From positions 868,001 to 932,000 of the forward strand of contig NC_068938.1 in the NCBI RefSeq assembly GCF_016801865.2: DNA of 64,000 nucleotides, given 5' to 3'. The stretch's first letter is position 1; each line of letters begins with the position of its first letter. A program made the translations under genes and the position numbers. The notes under the pieces were generated by a model. It worked only from the letters and a program-made list of their open reading frames with translations. It ran no database searches and was not told where the DNA came from. Source of the DNA: Culex pipiens pallens. Taxonomy: Eukaryota > Arthropoda > Insecta > Diptera > Culicidae. Of the stretch, positions 1 through 13,700 are shown in pieces.

Positions 1-1119
1 AGGACGGGCGACTTGCACGAGATCTCTTGCAAGACGGAGCACTGACATCTCGTAGAGAAAGTTGAGTTCAAATTAGTTGGCCGTGGAATTTTTTAAGCTT
101 TCACGTGGTAATCGCAGTTGAGCAGCTTTTTTGAGGTAGAAAAAATAAACAAAATTAATATGTTGTACGATATTTTCCACAATTTTGGTTGTAATGCTCA
201 CATGCAATATTTTAGGATAAACATCCTTTCCATCAATCATAAAACACCACATTGCTTCAATTTTAAAGAGCTTCTAAAAATCAATAACAATGCCCAACCT
301 GAACCGGGATTCGGTAATAGGCTGATGATTTATTCAGCGCATCCGCGATGTTGTTTCGCGAACTTTGTCGGCCCCACGTAGGCAGCGACACAGACAAACA
401 GAGTTTTAAATTGAAGAAGTTTTAAGATTTGTTTTAAAAAAATCTCAAGACCACATCTACTTGTCAGTGATGCAAGAATGCGTGCACGCGTTTAAGGGTT
501 TGGATGGTATTCGTCCACCGGAAAAGAGACCAAACATATAATTCAGTCCTGTTTTTGGGAACTTTGGGGAAGGAAATGTGTGGTCTTGCTGGTTTGTTTT
601 AAAATTTGATAATACGAAGATGCTTGTTAATTATTATAACTCACCCAAATTTACTGCATTTTTTTTAAGGAAATATTACTGGTCGGTAACAGCTGTCCAT
701 GGAACTCGCCCAATACTGTCTGAAGCAAGACTATGGACAACGTTTTTTTTTTTTTTAATTTGGTTGAAACGTTGCTTGTACTCATTCTACATCCAAAGAA
801 GCCATTTTACACATTATTCACCCAAACAAGTTTTCATACACTTTGGCAGCTGTTCATAGAAAAAGGCTATAAAAATATTCAACATATTCATCTTAGGATC
901 GGATTTTCTAATAAATTTGGTCTCTTCAGTTCATCATTCAATAGTAAAACTCTATAAAATTTCTCATTTTTTTTCATTTGACTTTTCAAATCTTTTCCAA
1001 TCTTATCCAATCTAATCTAAAAAAAAATAACCTAATCTGATTTTATGTAATCTAATTTAATCCAATGTAATCTAATGTAATGTTTTCTACTCTAATGCAA
1101 ACTAATGTAATCAAATCTC
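1..1119. other. intergenic stretch, no gene seen
   Basis: No coding exon is supported here. Positions about 790-960 resemble a dispersed repeat also found near 28.4 kb and 46.1 kb (a stretch about a tracking 'ggcagctgt' motif followed by a pyrimidine-rich block). From about 1000 the sequence becomes a degenerate series of TAATCT/CTAATC words that leads into the pentamer array. Confidence 0.5.
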
Positions 1120-1736
1120 TACTTTACTCTACTCTATTCTACTCTACTCTACTCTACTCTACTCTACTTTACTCTACTCTACTCTACTCTACTCTACTCT
1201 ACTCTACTCTACTCTACTCTACTCTACTCTACTCTACTCTACTCTACTCTACTCTACTCTACTCTACTCTACTCTACTCTACTCTACTCTACTCTACTCT
1301 ACTCTACTCTACTCTACTCTACTCTACTCTACTCTACTCTACTCTACTCTACTCTACTCTACTCTACTCTACTCTACTCTACTCTACTCTACTCTACTCT
1401 ACTCTACTCTACTCTACTCTACTCTACTCTACTCTACTCTACTCTACTCTACTCTACTCTACTCTACTCTACTCTACTCTACTCTACTCTACTCTACTCT
1501 ACTCTACTCTACTCTACTCTACTCTACTCTACTCTACTCTACTCTACTCTACTCTACTCTACTCTACTCTACTCTACTCTACTCTACTCTACTCTACTCT
1601 ACTCTACTCTACTCTACTCTACTCTACTCTACTCTACTCTACTCTACTCTACTCTACTCTACTCTACTCTACTCTACTCTACTCTACTCTACTCTACTCT
1701 ACTCTACTCTACACTACTCTGCTCTGCTCTACTCTA
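1120..1736. repeat. (ACTCT)n pentanucleotide array, about 120 copies
   Basis: Positions about 1140-1720 are an almost perfect run of a 5-bp unit ACTCT, with only a few variant units at the edges (ACTTT near 1170, ACACT and GCTCT near 1712-1730). Both flanks (about 1000-1100 and 1738-1785) carry degenerate TAATC-type pentamers, so the pure array seems to have expanded inside an older pentameric region. The long open frame across it (a repeating five-residue peptide) is an artefact of a stop-free repeat. Confidence 0.97.
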
Positions 1737-1739
1737 ATC

Positions 1740-4160
1740 CAATGTGATCTGATCTAATCTAATCGAAAATAATCTAATGTTGTCTTATGCTTGCTGTGAC
1801 ACAGATTTCAAAAAAAAAATCACATTCTCGGGAGAATTGCTCTCTGATGTAATTAATTATTAACACGCGGTCTGCTCTGATAGTTCTGGAAAGGGATGGG
1901 CAGCAGACTACGACCCACTGTCAATATTGAATCGATGTGAAATTTTTGTCGACCTAGATTGCTTTTAAATGACGTAGTTACATGAATGAAAAGCAGATGA
2001 TCAATATATTTTAGTTTATGAAATAATAATTATTTGGAAAGATCAAAACTGTGTCAAATCATTTGATGCCGGGATAACGATATTGGTTTGTGAATAAATT
2101 ATTACTAATTCTAGCAAGTTTGTCAGCAGAGTGGTAGATCAATAGGGTTTAGTGTAATGGAATATTAATTTTGATGAAGCTCACTTATCTATGTTATTTA
2201 TAATTTTTCCAAATCTAATGATTAAGTCTAGAAACTTGACTGTTGAATACTACCTTTATTTGAAGTAATTTTGCCTCAATTTGAGTAGAAAAGGGGCAAT
2301 TATACTTAAAAAGATGTATTTTTTTTATTTTTCACATGAAACCGTCATTATTGCACATTTTCTCTGAAACCAAATTTGTCCACAATCCCAGATTCATATT
2401 GCTATGTCATTTTAACTTATAAGTTGTTGAGCAAATATACACACAGTATTCAAATCTTTACACACAAATCTCTACCATCAAAAACAAAGCAACCATTGTC
2501 CTGACCAACCTAAAATTCCAGAAACTACAAAAAGTCGTAATTCTCCAATCCACCTCTGCGCCCGGCTAACTAGATCACGGAGCAAACTTTTCAACATGAC
2601 CAACCAAATTAACGCTTCTGATAAAAGCAAGCATGGCCTACTGTTTCAGCACCGTACTCTTACCCAAAAACTGCTCTCTCTATACACAGTTACATGGTCT
2701 GGAGCTTGTTTTCGGACTTTGTGCTGTGTTGTGTGTCCCGAAAATGGAAAACGCACCGCACGTAAAACTAGTTTTCCCGTACCCTCGGACACGTGTAAAT
2801 TGAGTTTGGATGCTGCTCTGCACGTGCAGAAGTGGTTGCGAACTGAGCAAGGTAGGCTTTCTTTTCAGGCTCAGCAAAAATCAAAGGTAAAAGCGATAAT
2901 CGAACGCTGATTGACGGAGGTGGAGAGTTACTCCCTTTTCTAATCGAATCACGTTCGAAACATAGCAAAGCCCAGCTCAATTTGACCTCATTTCCCGAGA
3001 ACGCGACCACTCAACCATAAAATTGATCAGTCCACCCAGTATTTGTACAAAACTGTCCCTTGAGGCGTGGTCTAGTTGTTTCGCGGAAAAACCTTCCTCC
3101 TGACCATCGCCACAGCAAACCATGACAAGAGCATCGCTAATGACTGAGCTGCGAACGTTCGAAAACTAAGCAAACAAGGTAACGCTGGTCGCAAAGGCAT
3201 CGTAGCAGGCCACCGTGGACGTGATGATTGATGGCCGCGAAGCGCGTCCCGTTTCAAGAGCCTCCTTCGGTGGGGTTTCACCATGGTGACATTCTGATGA
3301 AAGCGTGGTTGATTTTCAATCAAAGGGTGGCATGTAAATTGATGAAATGTTTGTGCTTGCTGTAATTGAGTTCTGGATTGGAAACAATGAATTTTGTTGC
3401 ATGATTGTGAGTTTTCCATAACCATTTTCACCTGCACTTGGTCGAAGTGAAAGGACCAATTTCAAAAAAACAACATTCGACTCGACCAGTTGCAGTTTCC
3501 AAAAAGAAGTAGAATCGTTCCCCAAAGAGTTCAATCTGACAGCAGTATGCTTCGAGCATCGGAAGAGAGCACCGTAATCGGATTAGTTCCAACCACGGGA
3601 AAAATCATCCACCTGAATTCGACCAACATGGTTAAATCAAATCTAACCGAGTCGAATCAGAAGGTTTGGTGTGCAGAACGAGCATCTTTATAGACTGGTA
3701 ACTGTTCGTTTGTATGAATTTAGAAACTGTAATTTAAATTATTTTCATGTTTCAGATCCAAACAAAATTGCATTTTAATCCAAATTAATTGAATTTTGAA
3801 ACTAAAATTTAGAATAATAAACTTGATAATTCATATTGAAAAGTTAATTTATTACAATTTTTAACTCATTTTCTGATGAACTTAAAAAAAATCCATGTAC
3901 AAATTTTGAGCACTCATTCTTCAAATCAACAAATCAGCTGTTCTCTCAACCTCCAAATCCAAATCGACACTCATTTTTCACTCATTTCCCTCCAATTTCC
4001 ATGCGCACTGCAATGTTTGTGTTCATTTCCCTCCAACAATCGTGAACTCACCATCATCGTCACCATCATCGTGGCCTACTGAGTTCCCCTCCTTCACTCG
4101 TGACGGAAAACTCCGCTCGAGATCCACACACAGGGCCAACTGCGATGTCCTCAGTCTTGG
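1740..4160. other. intergenic stretch upstream of the Ig/FN3 gene
   Basis: No exon, tRNA or clear transposon end was recognised. Positions about 2500-3700 are less AT-rich than the flanks and contain several short open frames on both strands. None has a recognisable domain, signal peptide or splice structure. Confidence 0.4.
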
Positions 4161-4724
4161 TTGGCAGTTCGGTCGGTACGGTTTTCTGGGTCTAGCGCGA
4201 AAAATTGTGAAAATTGCAGTTGCTCCAGGGAATGTTCTGCGATTAAGTGGCGTAAACGACACACGATTGCGGTGGTGGTGCTGGTGGTGGGGGTGCATCG
4301 ATGAAATCAAATTGTAATCCAATTATACGGAATTTTGCGGCGATTATTGGTGATAACTGGGAGATTTTCTGTTTCGTTTTTGAAAGCCTCTTGTAACGGT
4401 TGGTGGAAACACGCGCGCCACAAATTATGGAGTGAAATTTGTGTAACAAAATTAAAAGGGAAAAAGTTTCCGCGGAAGGCAGGAAAATGCTGGCATTGTT
4501 GTTTGCGTAGAGCAGAAAGCATGTAAAAAGTTATGCCAAAGCAGTAATTCTAGTGTTACGAGAAAGTCACACAAAAGTTTGCTGTGTCGTGCTGGAATAA
4601 AATTAATTAGTGCAGCGAGGAGTACAGCCTGTGTGTACTTTGCCATCTAGTTGGCTTTGGCCGGCCTGCTAAGCCTTCGAAAAAGGATACAGAAAAAAAA
4701 GTTGCGCGCTAAAAAAGGATTACG
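4160..4724 (+). promoter_or_regulatory. probable 5' leader region of the Ig/FN3 gene
   Basis: This non-repetitive stretch directly precedes the signal-peptide exon. It contains an initiator-like CAGTTCGGTC near 4165 with no obvious TATA box upstream. The transcription start and any upstream noncoding exon are inferences; cap-selected RNA data would settle them. Confidence 0.3.
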
Positions 4725-4791
4725 ATGGCGAACCTGAGGATTACCGTTACCCGGATGCACTTTGGATTACATTTCGTCTTTTTAATTATTG
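4725..4791 (+). CDS. Ig/FN3 gene, coding exon 1 (signal peptide)
   Basis: This exon encodes 22 residues: a basic N-terminus, then a hydrophobic run (GLHFVFLII). It ends with one nucleotide of the next codon at a GGTGAGT donor. Its phase-1 end joins exactly to the exon at 21142 to complete a Val codon and finish the signal peptide. An internal Met at residue 11 is an alternative start. The distance to exon 2 makes this the least certain exon. Confidence 0.78.
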
Positions 4792-7700
4792 GTGAGTTTT
4801 CGTCCAAAGCAACGACCGCCGGCAATGACCTGACACGTTCGAAAGCATGCAACTAGAATTTGACGTCATGTTTTTCTTCCGACCGTAATTGGATTTCAGT
4901 GTGTGTACTTGTGTGTCTGTGTTTGTGACAAAAGAAAAACATGGAAAAACTCCAAAATGCAGACGACAAAATGCGATTCTCCGGAAAAAGGGCAGGAAAC
5001 TCGCTCGGTGGATTGTCTCAAGGTCGTGCAACGTGTGAAAATGTGGAGAGGAAACGCAAAGTGACAGTTTTATGGCCTGCTGCGTTCTTTGTGTCACATT
5101 CGTGTGTGTCATGCACTGGAATGCTTCTATTCTTAGTAGGCGCGCTTCAGACAGCTTGTCACGACGCCGGGACGCGTCGTCGCCTGCTTGGATATTGTGT
5201 GCATAATAGGGAGGGTGCAAGTGACACCGGAAGCCTACTTTGATGTGCAGTTGTTGAGTGAGGTGTTGTTGATACTTTCCGGAAGAGTGGCAATGATTCA
5301 TCAAGAGTAGCTGTATTTTTAGTTAAACGTACCTCACTATCAATTCAAAACATCCAATTAGCCTAAAACCTACGCCCAACTTAAAAGTCAAAGCAATTCA
5401 TCCAAATTTGCTCGAAACACATCCATTTCCACTTGTGAAATATTCATCATCGACCTAAGCCGGGTCCAAAGTTTCAGAATTGATTCGCAAACTTTGTCCT
5501 GCTTGTTTGTTGATTCTGTTGCCTCCCCTACGAAGAGCACCCATCGAACGTAGCTCAACCCTGTGCTTCGGAGAAGCGGCATGAGATATTCATCAAACGA
5601 TGGAACTTTTGCCAACTATCAGAAACATTCACCCGGGCGACACACAGACTCACAGAATGCTTTCCTAGCATAAAGTAAAGAGTCCATCCCTGCGGCTTTT
5701 CCATGTCAACGCTGCTGGAACAGTTCCCATGTGATAATTAATGCAAGTCTTGCCCCGGCAGTCAACTAGTCGACCAATTAGTGAAATTGCTCCCAACCAA
5801 AGGCTGCGGTTTTGGAAATGCAGAGTGCAAAATGTGTCGCTAACTGACGAATTACCCTAATGGACCCGACCCGAAAGCTTTTCCCAGTGAAAGAGTGGGG
5901 CCAACTTTGTTAACTTGGCACTTGTGTGCGCCTGTGATCATGGCCTGCGTTGATGATGGGGAGATAAAACTATCGTCAGCTATCGGTTACGTCTCATGAC
6001 ATGCTTGGTTGCCATCGATCATGTCGTTATTGAGTGATGGATATAGCTTGTTGTTGCAGGATGTGCTTAAAATATGGGAAATTCTCGTATGTTTTTAAGG
6101 TTAAGCTCTCGGCCCTGTTTCCGTTCAATTTGCAAAATCTCACAATTTAAACGAATTATTTTGCCAAGGTTTTTAAGAGAAACTTGCTTGCCCACTTCCA
6201 TTTTAGCTATTTATTAGTTACTGTTAGTTGAAAACGCATTTTAAAAGCTGTTATGGAACACCAAAATGCTGATGCCCAAATATTATTATAGGGGAATGCC
6301 CCTATTTTGATTTCTTAGTTGGGTTATTAAAAGTTAAAAGTTTGTGTGGAGAATGAGTGCTGTTCGCTAATACCACATATTTCATGCAATTTTAGCTTGA
6401 TTCTTCAGTAAATTTGACTTTGAAAACATTAATGTTAACCTTATCTTACATCCAATAAAACCTTTATTTTGCCCAATAAATCTTTCAAGCCGAATTTGTC
6501 TAATGATATCGACTTTCCTTCATCAATTATTTTACCAAACATTCGTTCCGTTCCTGGTATAGATTTTGCTACCGCATATGAGAGCATCGTAATAACAAAT
6601 TGTGGTCTTTCTCAGTATACCTGCTGTGAGCTTTACCTTTACGTCTGTATTGCTACTACTGCTGAGCAATTCTCTGCAGTTTTTGATTAATTTCAAAAAA
6701 AAATTAAAAATCATTTTTGTTTAATTCTGAAAATTTCAAAATTACTGTAAATTAACCGTTCAATGCCAAATTTTTTCGGGAAGATTTATTTTTCCCGTTT
6801 TCCAGAGGTCATTTCCGTCTATCAGTCCATCCCACATGCTCTAGTGACAGTTCACGTTGAGTAAGAAAGGGATAGGCTGCTTGTTTAAATCTACTTCGCC
6901 CTATTGAAATGTTATTACGGATTTTGGGAGTCATGTTAATTTTTTTTGTATTTTAATTTGAATAAATATTCAGTTTATGATTGTTTCAGATATAATTTGG
7001 CACATTCGTTTTCCTTGTTTTTACACTCTCTTTATCACATTTTCATCTTTTTCACTATTATCATATTTAATGTCAATCAATCTGTAGATGCATGTTTTGG
7101 AAAATTAAACAAATTACTGTATACTTTTTTTCTTTGAATATAGGAGTTGTTATTAAAAAGTTAAAGTTGCACGCAAAAAAAAATGTTTTAAAGGCATTGC
7201 CAGTGTTACACCAAACAAGGCAAACTTCTAACCTTGAAATTTGTTAATTTTTTTAGTGCTTCTTTCCAATAAAAGGCAAGGCAAACTTTTAAAATATGTT
7301 GTAAAATGAACTCTTTTTTTATTGGGACGCACCTTGAACGGGATTTTTCATAGTTTTTAAGACCAAATTACGTTTATTTTAAACGAACTTAGTTTTAATT
7401 ATTTACAAAATATAGATCTAGCATAACATTTTAAAACGTTGCAAAATCTATAATTCGATGCTTCTGTGCTCTCTTGTAAAAAGCTTGCCGGTTTGCCTAT
7501 CTAGCTAACGCAAGAGGACAAAAAGGCATCGATTTAGTGACTTTTCAAAAATGAGCTAAAATAAATTTGAAATTTTTAAGAGTATTGTTTTCGGAAAGAT
7601 AGGTTTTTTTTTGTCATTGAAAATTAGGCGAATGGTTTCCGAGCAATCTCTTTCGAGAAAAAAAAGCTTTGAAACTATAACGTATCATCTCAGCAACTCA

Positions 7701-10700
7701 TTGTCAGAATTTCAGTCCAAAAACGATTTTTTCAGCTTTTCAAACTTTTTATTCAGAAATGGCAAAGATGAACGAAAACGAAACGAAACTATTGGCACTA
7801 CGCCCCCCGGGGCATGGCCTTCCTCTAACGTGGGATTTCTGCTCCAGCGCCTCTGACGAGACAGGAGAAACCGGGACCGACGTTTTACTTCACCATCCGA
7901 TAGAAGCTCAGTGGATAAGGCGGGAATCGAACCCGCGTCTCATAGCATCATCGGGATCGGCAGCCGAAGCCGCTACCCCTGCGCCACGAGACCCACAGGC
8001 AAAGATGAACGCAACTTTCAAAATCAAAGATATTCCTATTTTTATCATACATAAGGCTTAAACTAGCTATAATTTGAAATAAGGATTATATAAAAAAAAC
8101 ACATAAGTCATTTTTTTGGCAAGGACTTCTTTTTGTCGTATTTTCCGCTTTTTCTTTTTCGTCCATATTTCAACGATTTAATTTTATAAAATATACCAGT
8201 ATTGGGAACATTGACCGTTTGTGAAACAAAGGTTATTTAAAAATAAGCTATTTCAATCGAAATGCCTTTTTTCAGAGCAGTCCTCACTAATACCAATATA
8301 GAATGACAAATATAAGCGAATCGGCCGATTGCGTGCATTTTTATTATTTTTGGTATTTTTTTATTTTGCTCAATTTTTTGCGGCCTTCCCTGTCACCAAA
8401 GATGCCATTATGTGTATACAATTTTGGCAGCTGTGCATTAGGGTGACAAGAAAAATTGAAAATATCGGAAAATCGCAAGAGATACCCCCTGGATCGATTC
8501 TTTAGGCAAAAACAAGTAACTGTGCCAATTTTGAGTCAAATCGGTTAAGGCTAAGGGGTCGCTTTTCATCGTTGAAGTTTATATGGGGAAAATCGCAAAA
8601 ATGTATGGGGAAAAACATCGCTTCAGGATTTTTGCAGCAGGTGGCGCAGGTCTCGCCCAAAATTGTCCAAGTGTGAGATTCTTGTAGGAAATTAAATTAC
8701 CTACAACTTTGTAGAAGGGTGCAAGACGATCCGAGTTGACTCTGATGAGTTATTAGCAATGCGATGAAAAGAAATCGGCTTATATACTTGAAAGTATACA
8801 AGGGGTATATAGGAAGTATATAAGAAAAAAAAATTTCTGGAAAAAATACCAAAAATCAGGATCAACTCGGATCGTTTTGCACGTTTCGACAAAGTTGCAG
8901 GGAATTAAATTTCCTACAAGAATCTCACACTTGGACAATTTTAGGCAAGACCTGCGCCACCTAGCAGAAAATAACTGAAACGATGTTTTCCCCATACATT
9001 TTCGTGATTTTCCCCATATAAACTTCAACGATGAAAAGCGACCCCTTAGCCTTAACCGATTTGGTTCAAAATTGGCAAAGATACTTATTTTTGCATTAGG
9101 AATCGAGTCAGCGGGTATCTCTGATGTTGATATTTTTTATTGTCACCCTTCTGTGCATTCATAAAAAGTATGAAATATTCGAAAATCTATACCTTAAGAC
9201 GCATTTTTATTTTTGGCAAAGTTGCAGATATTAATGAGAACTATTCTGAAAAAATGGTATCTGAAGTTCGATTATCCGAAGGTTTGTATGGGACTTCGGA
9301 TAATCCAATCACGAACAAAAAAAAATGTTTTCGTATTTTTTAATTTTCTTGTTTTTAACATAATATTTGAGTTCTACGACCCCATTCTAGCCAAATTTGA
9401 GTAGTTGATTGCCTATTAAAATATAGAATGCATTTTTTCAATATTGCATCACCGCCATCTTGGATTTAAAAATTCTAAATCATTTAAGCGTAGTTTAGGG
9501 GTCAAACCTTAGCTCGGTAAACAAAAATTAGACAATTCGACTATTCGAAGTTTCGATTGTCCGATGTGAAATTTTTCCGAGGCCTGGACTGTACCGAAAT
9601 AAAATTGCCAATCCTTCAAAATGAATTTCCTAAAACTCTTATTTTTGATTTTTGATATATTTTAGGGGACATAAAACCGAAACTTTAACCAGTACTGTAT
9701 TGTGTCAAAAAAGGTCGTAATATTGCAAATCTGAAATTTTTCTGAATTTTATATTCGAAAAGCTCAAAAAATTTCACAATATTTCATATTTAAACACAGA
9801 AAATAAAGGGCTGTTTGGATAAGAGTAAAGAATCTTGAATTGTCTGATACTTTTTCATTTATTCTCAGTGTTTCAGCAATCAGAGTTCCAATTACCAATG
9901 ACTATAAGGCAATTTAATTGGAAATTGTCTCATCCTTTCAAAAAAATATTTTCAGGAATGGAGACTATTTAAAACAATCAAAATCAGTAATTTGCTAGTT
10001 AAAATTGAACTTTTAGTGGCTTTATCTTTAAAAGTGCATATTATCAAAAAATCTGTAACTTTTGGACAATTGATTTTTTGTGAAAAAAAAAAAGATGAAA
10101 AAAAGGCATTTTTTGTCGTGTGCTCATTTTTTTTAATAACCCTCATCAATACCTACAACTTAGCCAAAGACATCAAATCAATAAAAAAAAAGTTTAAAAA
10201 TAACAAAAAAATAAAAATAGTTGGAATCGCCCGATTTTGTAGAGTAGGCTGAGCTGCAAAAAAATTATTTAAAAAAACGAATAAAGTTCAATTCCGGCAT
10301 TCAGGGAAAATTGCTCCTTTACCTCCAAATGCACACCTCCAAATATATACACAACAATAGTTTAAATCTTAGAAACATAAAATTTGAACAAAAATCGCAA
10401 ATCTCTAGAGAAATCCCCTCCTGCTGTCTTCCCTGCCGGAGGAAGCAACATCCTTCAGTCTGTACATCGACCATCATCGCAGGCGCTCCCTTCTGGGAAA
10501 AACAATATCTTACGACTTTGCTTGGCTTTTGCGCTACTGCTGCTGCTGCCGGTTATAAATAGTGCTCGTGTGTTGGTTTTGTGTCTAAGGATTTCGACTA
10601 TTACCAGTTTTAATCGCTGGAGCTCCTTGTTCTTGCCCTGAACATGCTGCGGATGTGGATTAATTTTCTCCATTTATTACGCGGCTAACGATTCGGAAAG

Positions 10701-13700
10701 AACATGAACAAGCTATTTTTTTTAAATACACAGTTGCAAATGTTCGTATTTATTTAGCACCGTCTAGGAATAATAGATTTCAACTTTTTAAAAGAGGAAA
10801 CACAAAAGGAGCTAAAAGAGCACTATTTATTCAGTCTGCACGGTGCCAATGTTTATCCAGACGGTCGACGTTCCATTCAATTCCCAAGAATGCCACAAAA
10901 AAGTATCATTTTCAAGTGATTGCGGTGAACCATTCAGCTCTTTCTCTCTCTCTCTCTCTCTGTTTGTTCTGCGTTTTTCCCGGCAGCCTCCACAAGCTTT
11001 GTGGGAAGTGAATTCTGTTGGTAATTTCTACTGCGCCACAACTCTTTTATTTTCTTTCATATCAGAAGCCCAATGAAAAACGAGGTTGTTATTGCGGACT
11101 CATTTCAGCAGCAGTGTGGTAGCAATATGCTGCTCGGAATGAAAACATATAAAAAGCGAATTTATTAAAAACTGAACCCACCTCGTGCACAACAACACGA
11201 GCCCTTGCAGCTTTTTTCCCGGTTGGAGAAAATGAGAAAGAATCCTCTGTAGCAAGCCGAGTGAAGGAACGAGCTTTTCACGATTTCGCAGTTTTCCGGT
11301 CAGTGCATTTTAATTGCTGGCTATTTAAGGATCCTGTTCATACTGTTCTGTTTAAAATAATAAATTAAATTTGACAAAAAAAATCCCAAAGATTTTTCTT
11401 TAAAATGATGCTCAATTTAACTATTATTAAAATATTTGTTTTAAATATCTAAAAAGCCCCATCAACACATTAAGGTGATTTACTCAAACCATTTCTCCGC
11501 AACCGTGCGCGCTCGCTTAAAGCGGAGGAAACCCGTTCAAAAAATAGCTTTCCAGTACGTTGGTTCAGTGAAAAATATAATACCAGATGCCGGAAATAGT
11601 TATCGCAGCGTGCCATGCCACGAGGCCACTACCCAGGCTCTGTGTGGGTAGTTTTTCATTTCGAGTTGGTGAGAGTTTAATTGGGCATTGACATGGTTTC
11701 TACTTAGAGAGGTAATAAAGTGTAGTGCTCGAAAGCTCGAAACGAAGCAGGCTAGAAGGCGCTGACAACGGTTTCGTGGCATGCTGAGTTGTAATGGAAT
11801 TAGTTTTTGTTTCTCAAAGAAATCTTCTTTGAGAATTTAATATAATCAAATTCAATAAAATTTTCAGTTAACTCAGAAAAGAACAACGTAAATTTAAATA
11901 ATTTGATAACAAGTCACAAAAAGTTGCGCATAATTAGCCCCCTTGAGAGTAGAAAGTGTGGCAAAATCGCACAACGCAATCATTTAACAGTTTGGAGTAC
12001 CTGCCCGGAATACGCATTCCCGTCCCAAGCGACAGGTCGAGGTCGAATGAAAAATTAAGCTCAAGTGGAATGCAATTTAATTTAATTGCACTTTTGGTCG
12101 CTGGCTCACTCGCTCTATTGTCGTTTGAGGGCTGGGGAGGAGGATGAGCCCGCTGTGAAAACGGTCGATTACTGTAATTTTATCGCTCGTAAACGAGAGG
12201 TGTGTAATTTCATCAAGGGTTGGAATGGAATCGTACTAAATGAGCTTTATTGGAAATTTGAGTTGCGATTAAATGCTTAAAGTGAGAAACAAAAACGTGC
12301 TGTTTTAATGGGAAACATTTTTTATAACATAACATTTTTTATAACTCATTTTCTCACACAAAAAAAGCAAAAAATTATGATTATTCATAGAAATCAAACA
12401 TGAGTTGGCACTATCATCAGAAATTTTATAGCTTTGAAAATTGTCATAAAAAACTGAAAAAAGTAAATATTGATCAAAATCGTTCGTTCTATTGTTACAG
12501 TTTAAAAACATAATAATAATCCTCTGGAAGTTTCAAAAATGATATAACAGTCCAGACCTGAATATTCATAATTTTGATAATCTGAAGCCTAAACTATCTG
12601 AAGTTTCGATTATCCATACGTTTCTAGGCGAGATGTATTTTTGCCCTTAGCGTGACCTATGCTGTGTTAGGGTAGACCGTCCGAAAAATTGTCATTTTCG
12701 TCGATATTTGAAAAAAAAACACATTTATTCAACTTCAACTTCGCGCCAATCTTAGGTCTCTTGGACGCCTTGATGGACTTGATGGACATTGACAAAAAAA
12801 TTGAGGTAAAATCTTGGTTTTTAGGCTATATATTTTACACAAAAAAACTATTTTTTCCTAAAGAGATTACCTAATAACGAGGGTAAGTGAAATTTCACGA
12901 TTTCGCGGACAGCGTGAAATCCGTGAAATTTTGCTTTTTCCGCGAAATTCCGTGGAAATGTATGGATGTGTGAAACTGTAACAATATTTCTGAAAATAAT
13001 AATTCAAACTCAAATAGGAATAAAAATAATCTTAGTACCGTAAACCGGGGTGACTTTGATAGGATTTCAAATTGTTTTTAGAATATTTTCCAACAGGTAA
13101 GGGTTTTCTCAAGATTATTATTTTTAAAACATGTACTGGGGTAGGCCACACTAAGTCCATGCACTATTTTGGAAAAAAAAGTTTTTTCAGTAGTGTTTAG
13201 AAAAATAGTTATGTTAAAAATTCTTAGTTTTAATTCCGGGGTGACTTTGATAGTCATTGTTTTTCTTGCTAAAATCATATTCAAGATGTTCCAACTTTAA
13301 TTTTACGTTAAATTTACCATCACTAAAGTAGCTGATATAGTTTGTAAGAAAAAAATCAATGTTTATGTTAAGTTAACTAAGTTTATAACCTTTTTAACAA
13401 AATACATATAAATTTGTCCCGCCCGTGTGGATCAATCGGACCGCGCACTGGACTCACAACCCAGAGGTCGCCGGTTCGAATCCCGCGGCGGGCGCTCTAA
13501 AATTCTTTGTGTAAATATGGGTATTCGGCGCCGTCGCTCCGTGCCATACTTTCATACACTTAGAAGCCCAGGGCGGCGAAGTCCTTGTAGATAAAAGGAA
13601 GACACTAGTGGTTGGTACTAGCAATGGTGGCCGACAGCTATAAAGTCAACTTCGTTTTCGACATATAAATTTTAGGTAAAATTGCTAAAAAGTCGGAATT

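Noticed and set aside
1080..1757. 225-codon frame with a LLYST repeat
   Set aside because: Translation of the ACTCT array.
5388..5615. 75-codon minus-strand frame with a globular-looking peptide
   Set aside because: It has no recognisable domain, no splice or promoter support, and lies in an intron; kept only as a curiosity.
7905..7997. tRNA gene
   Set aside because: Pol III boxes are present but the sequence is the head of a SINE with a 14-bp target duplication, and the acceptor stem does not pair.
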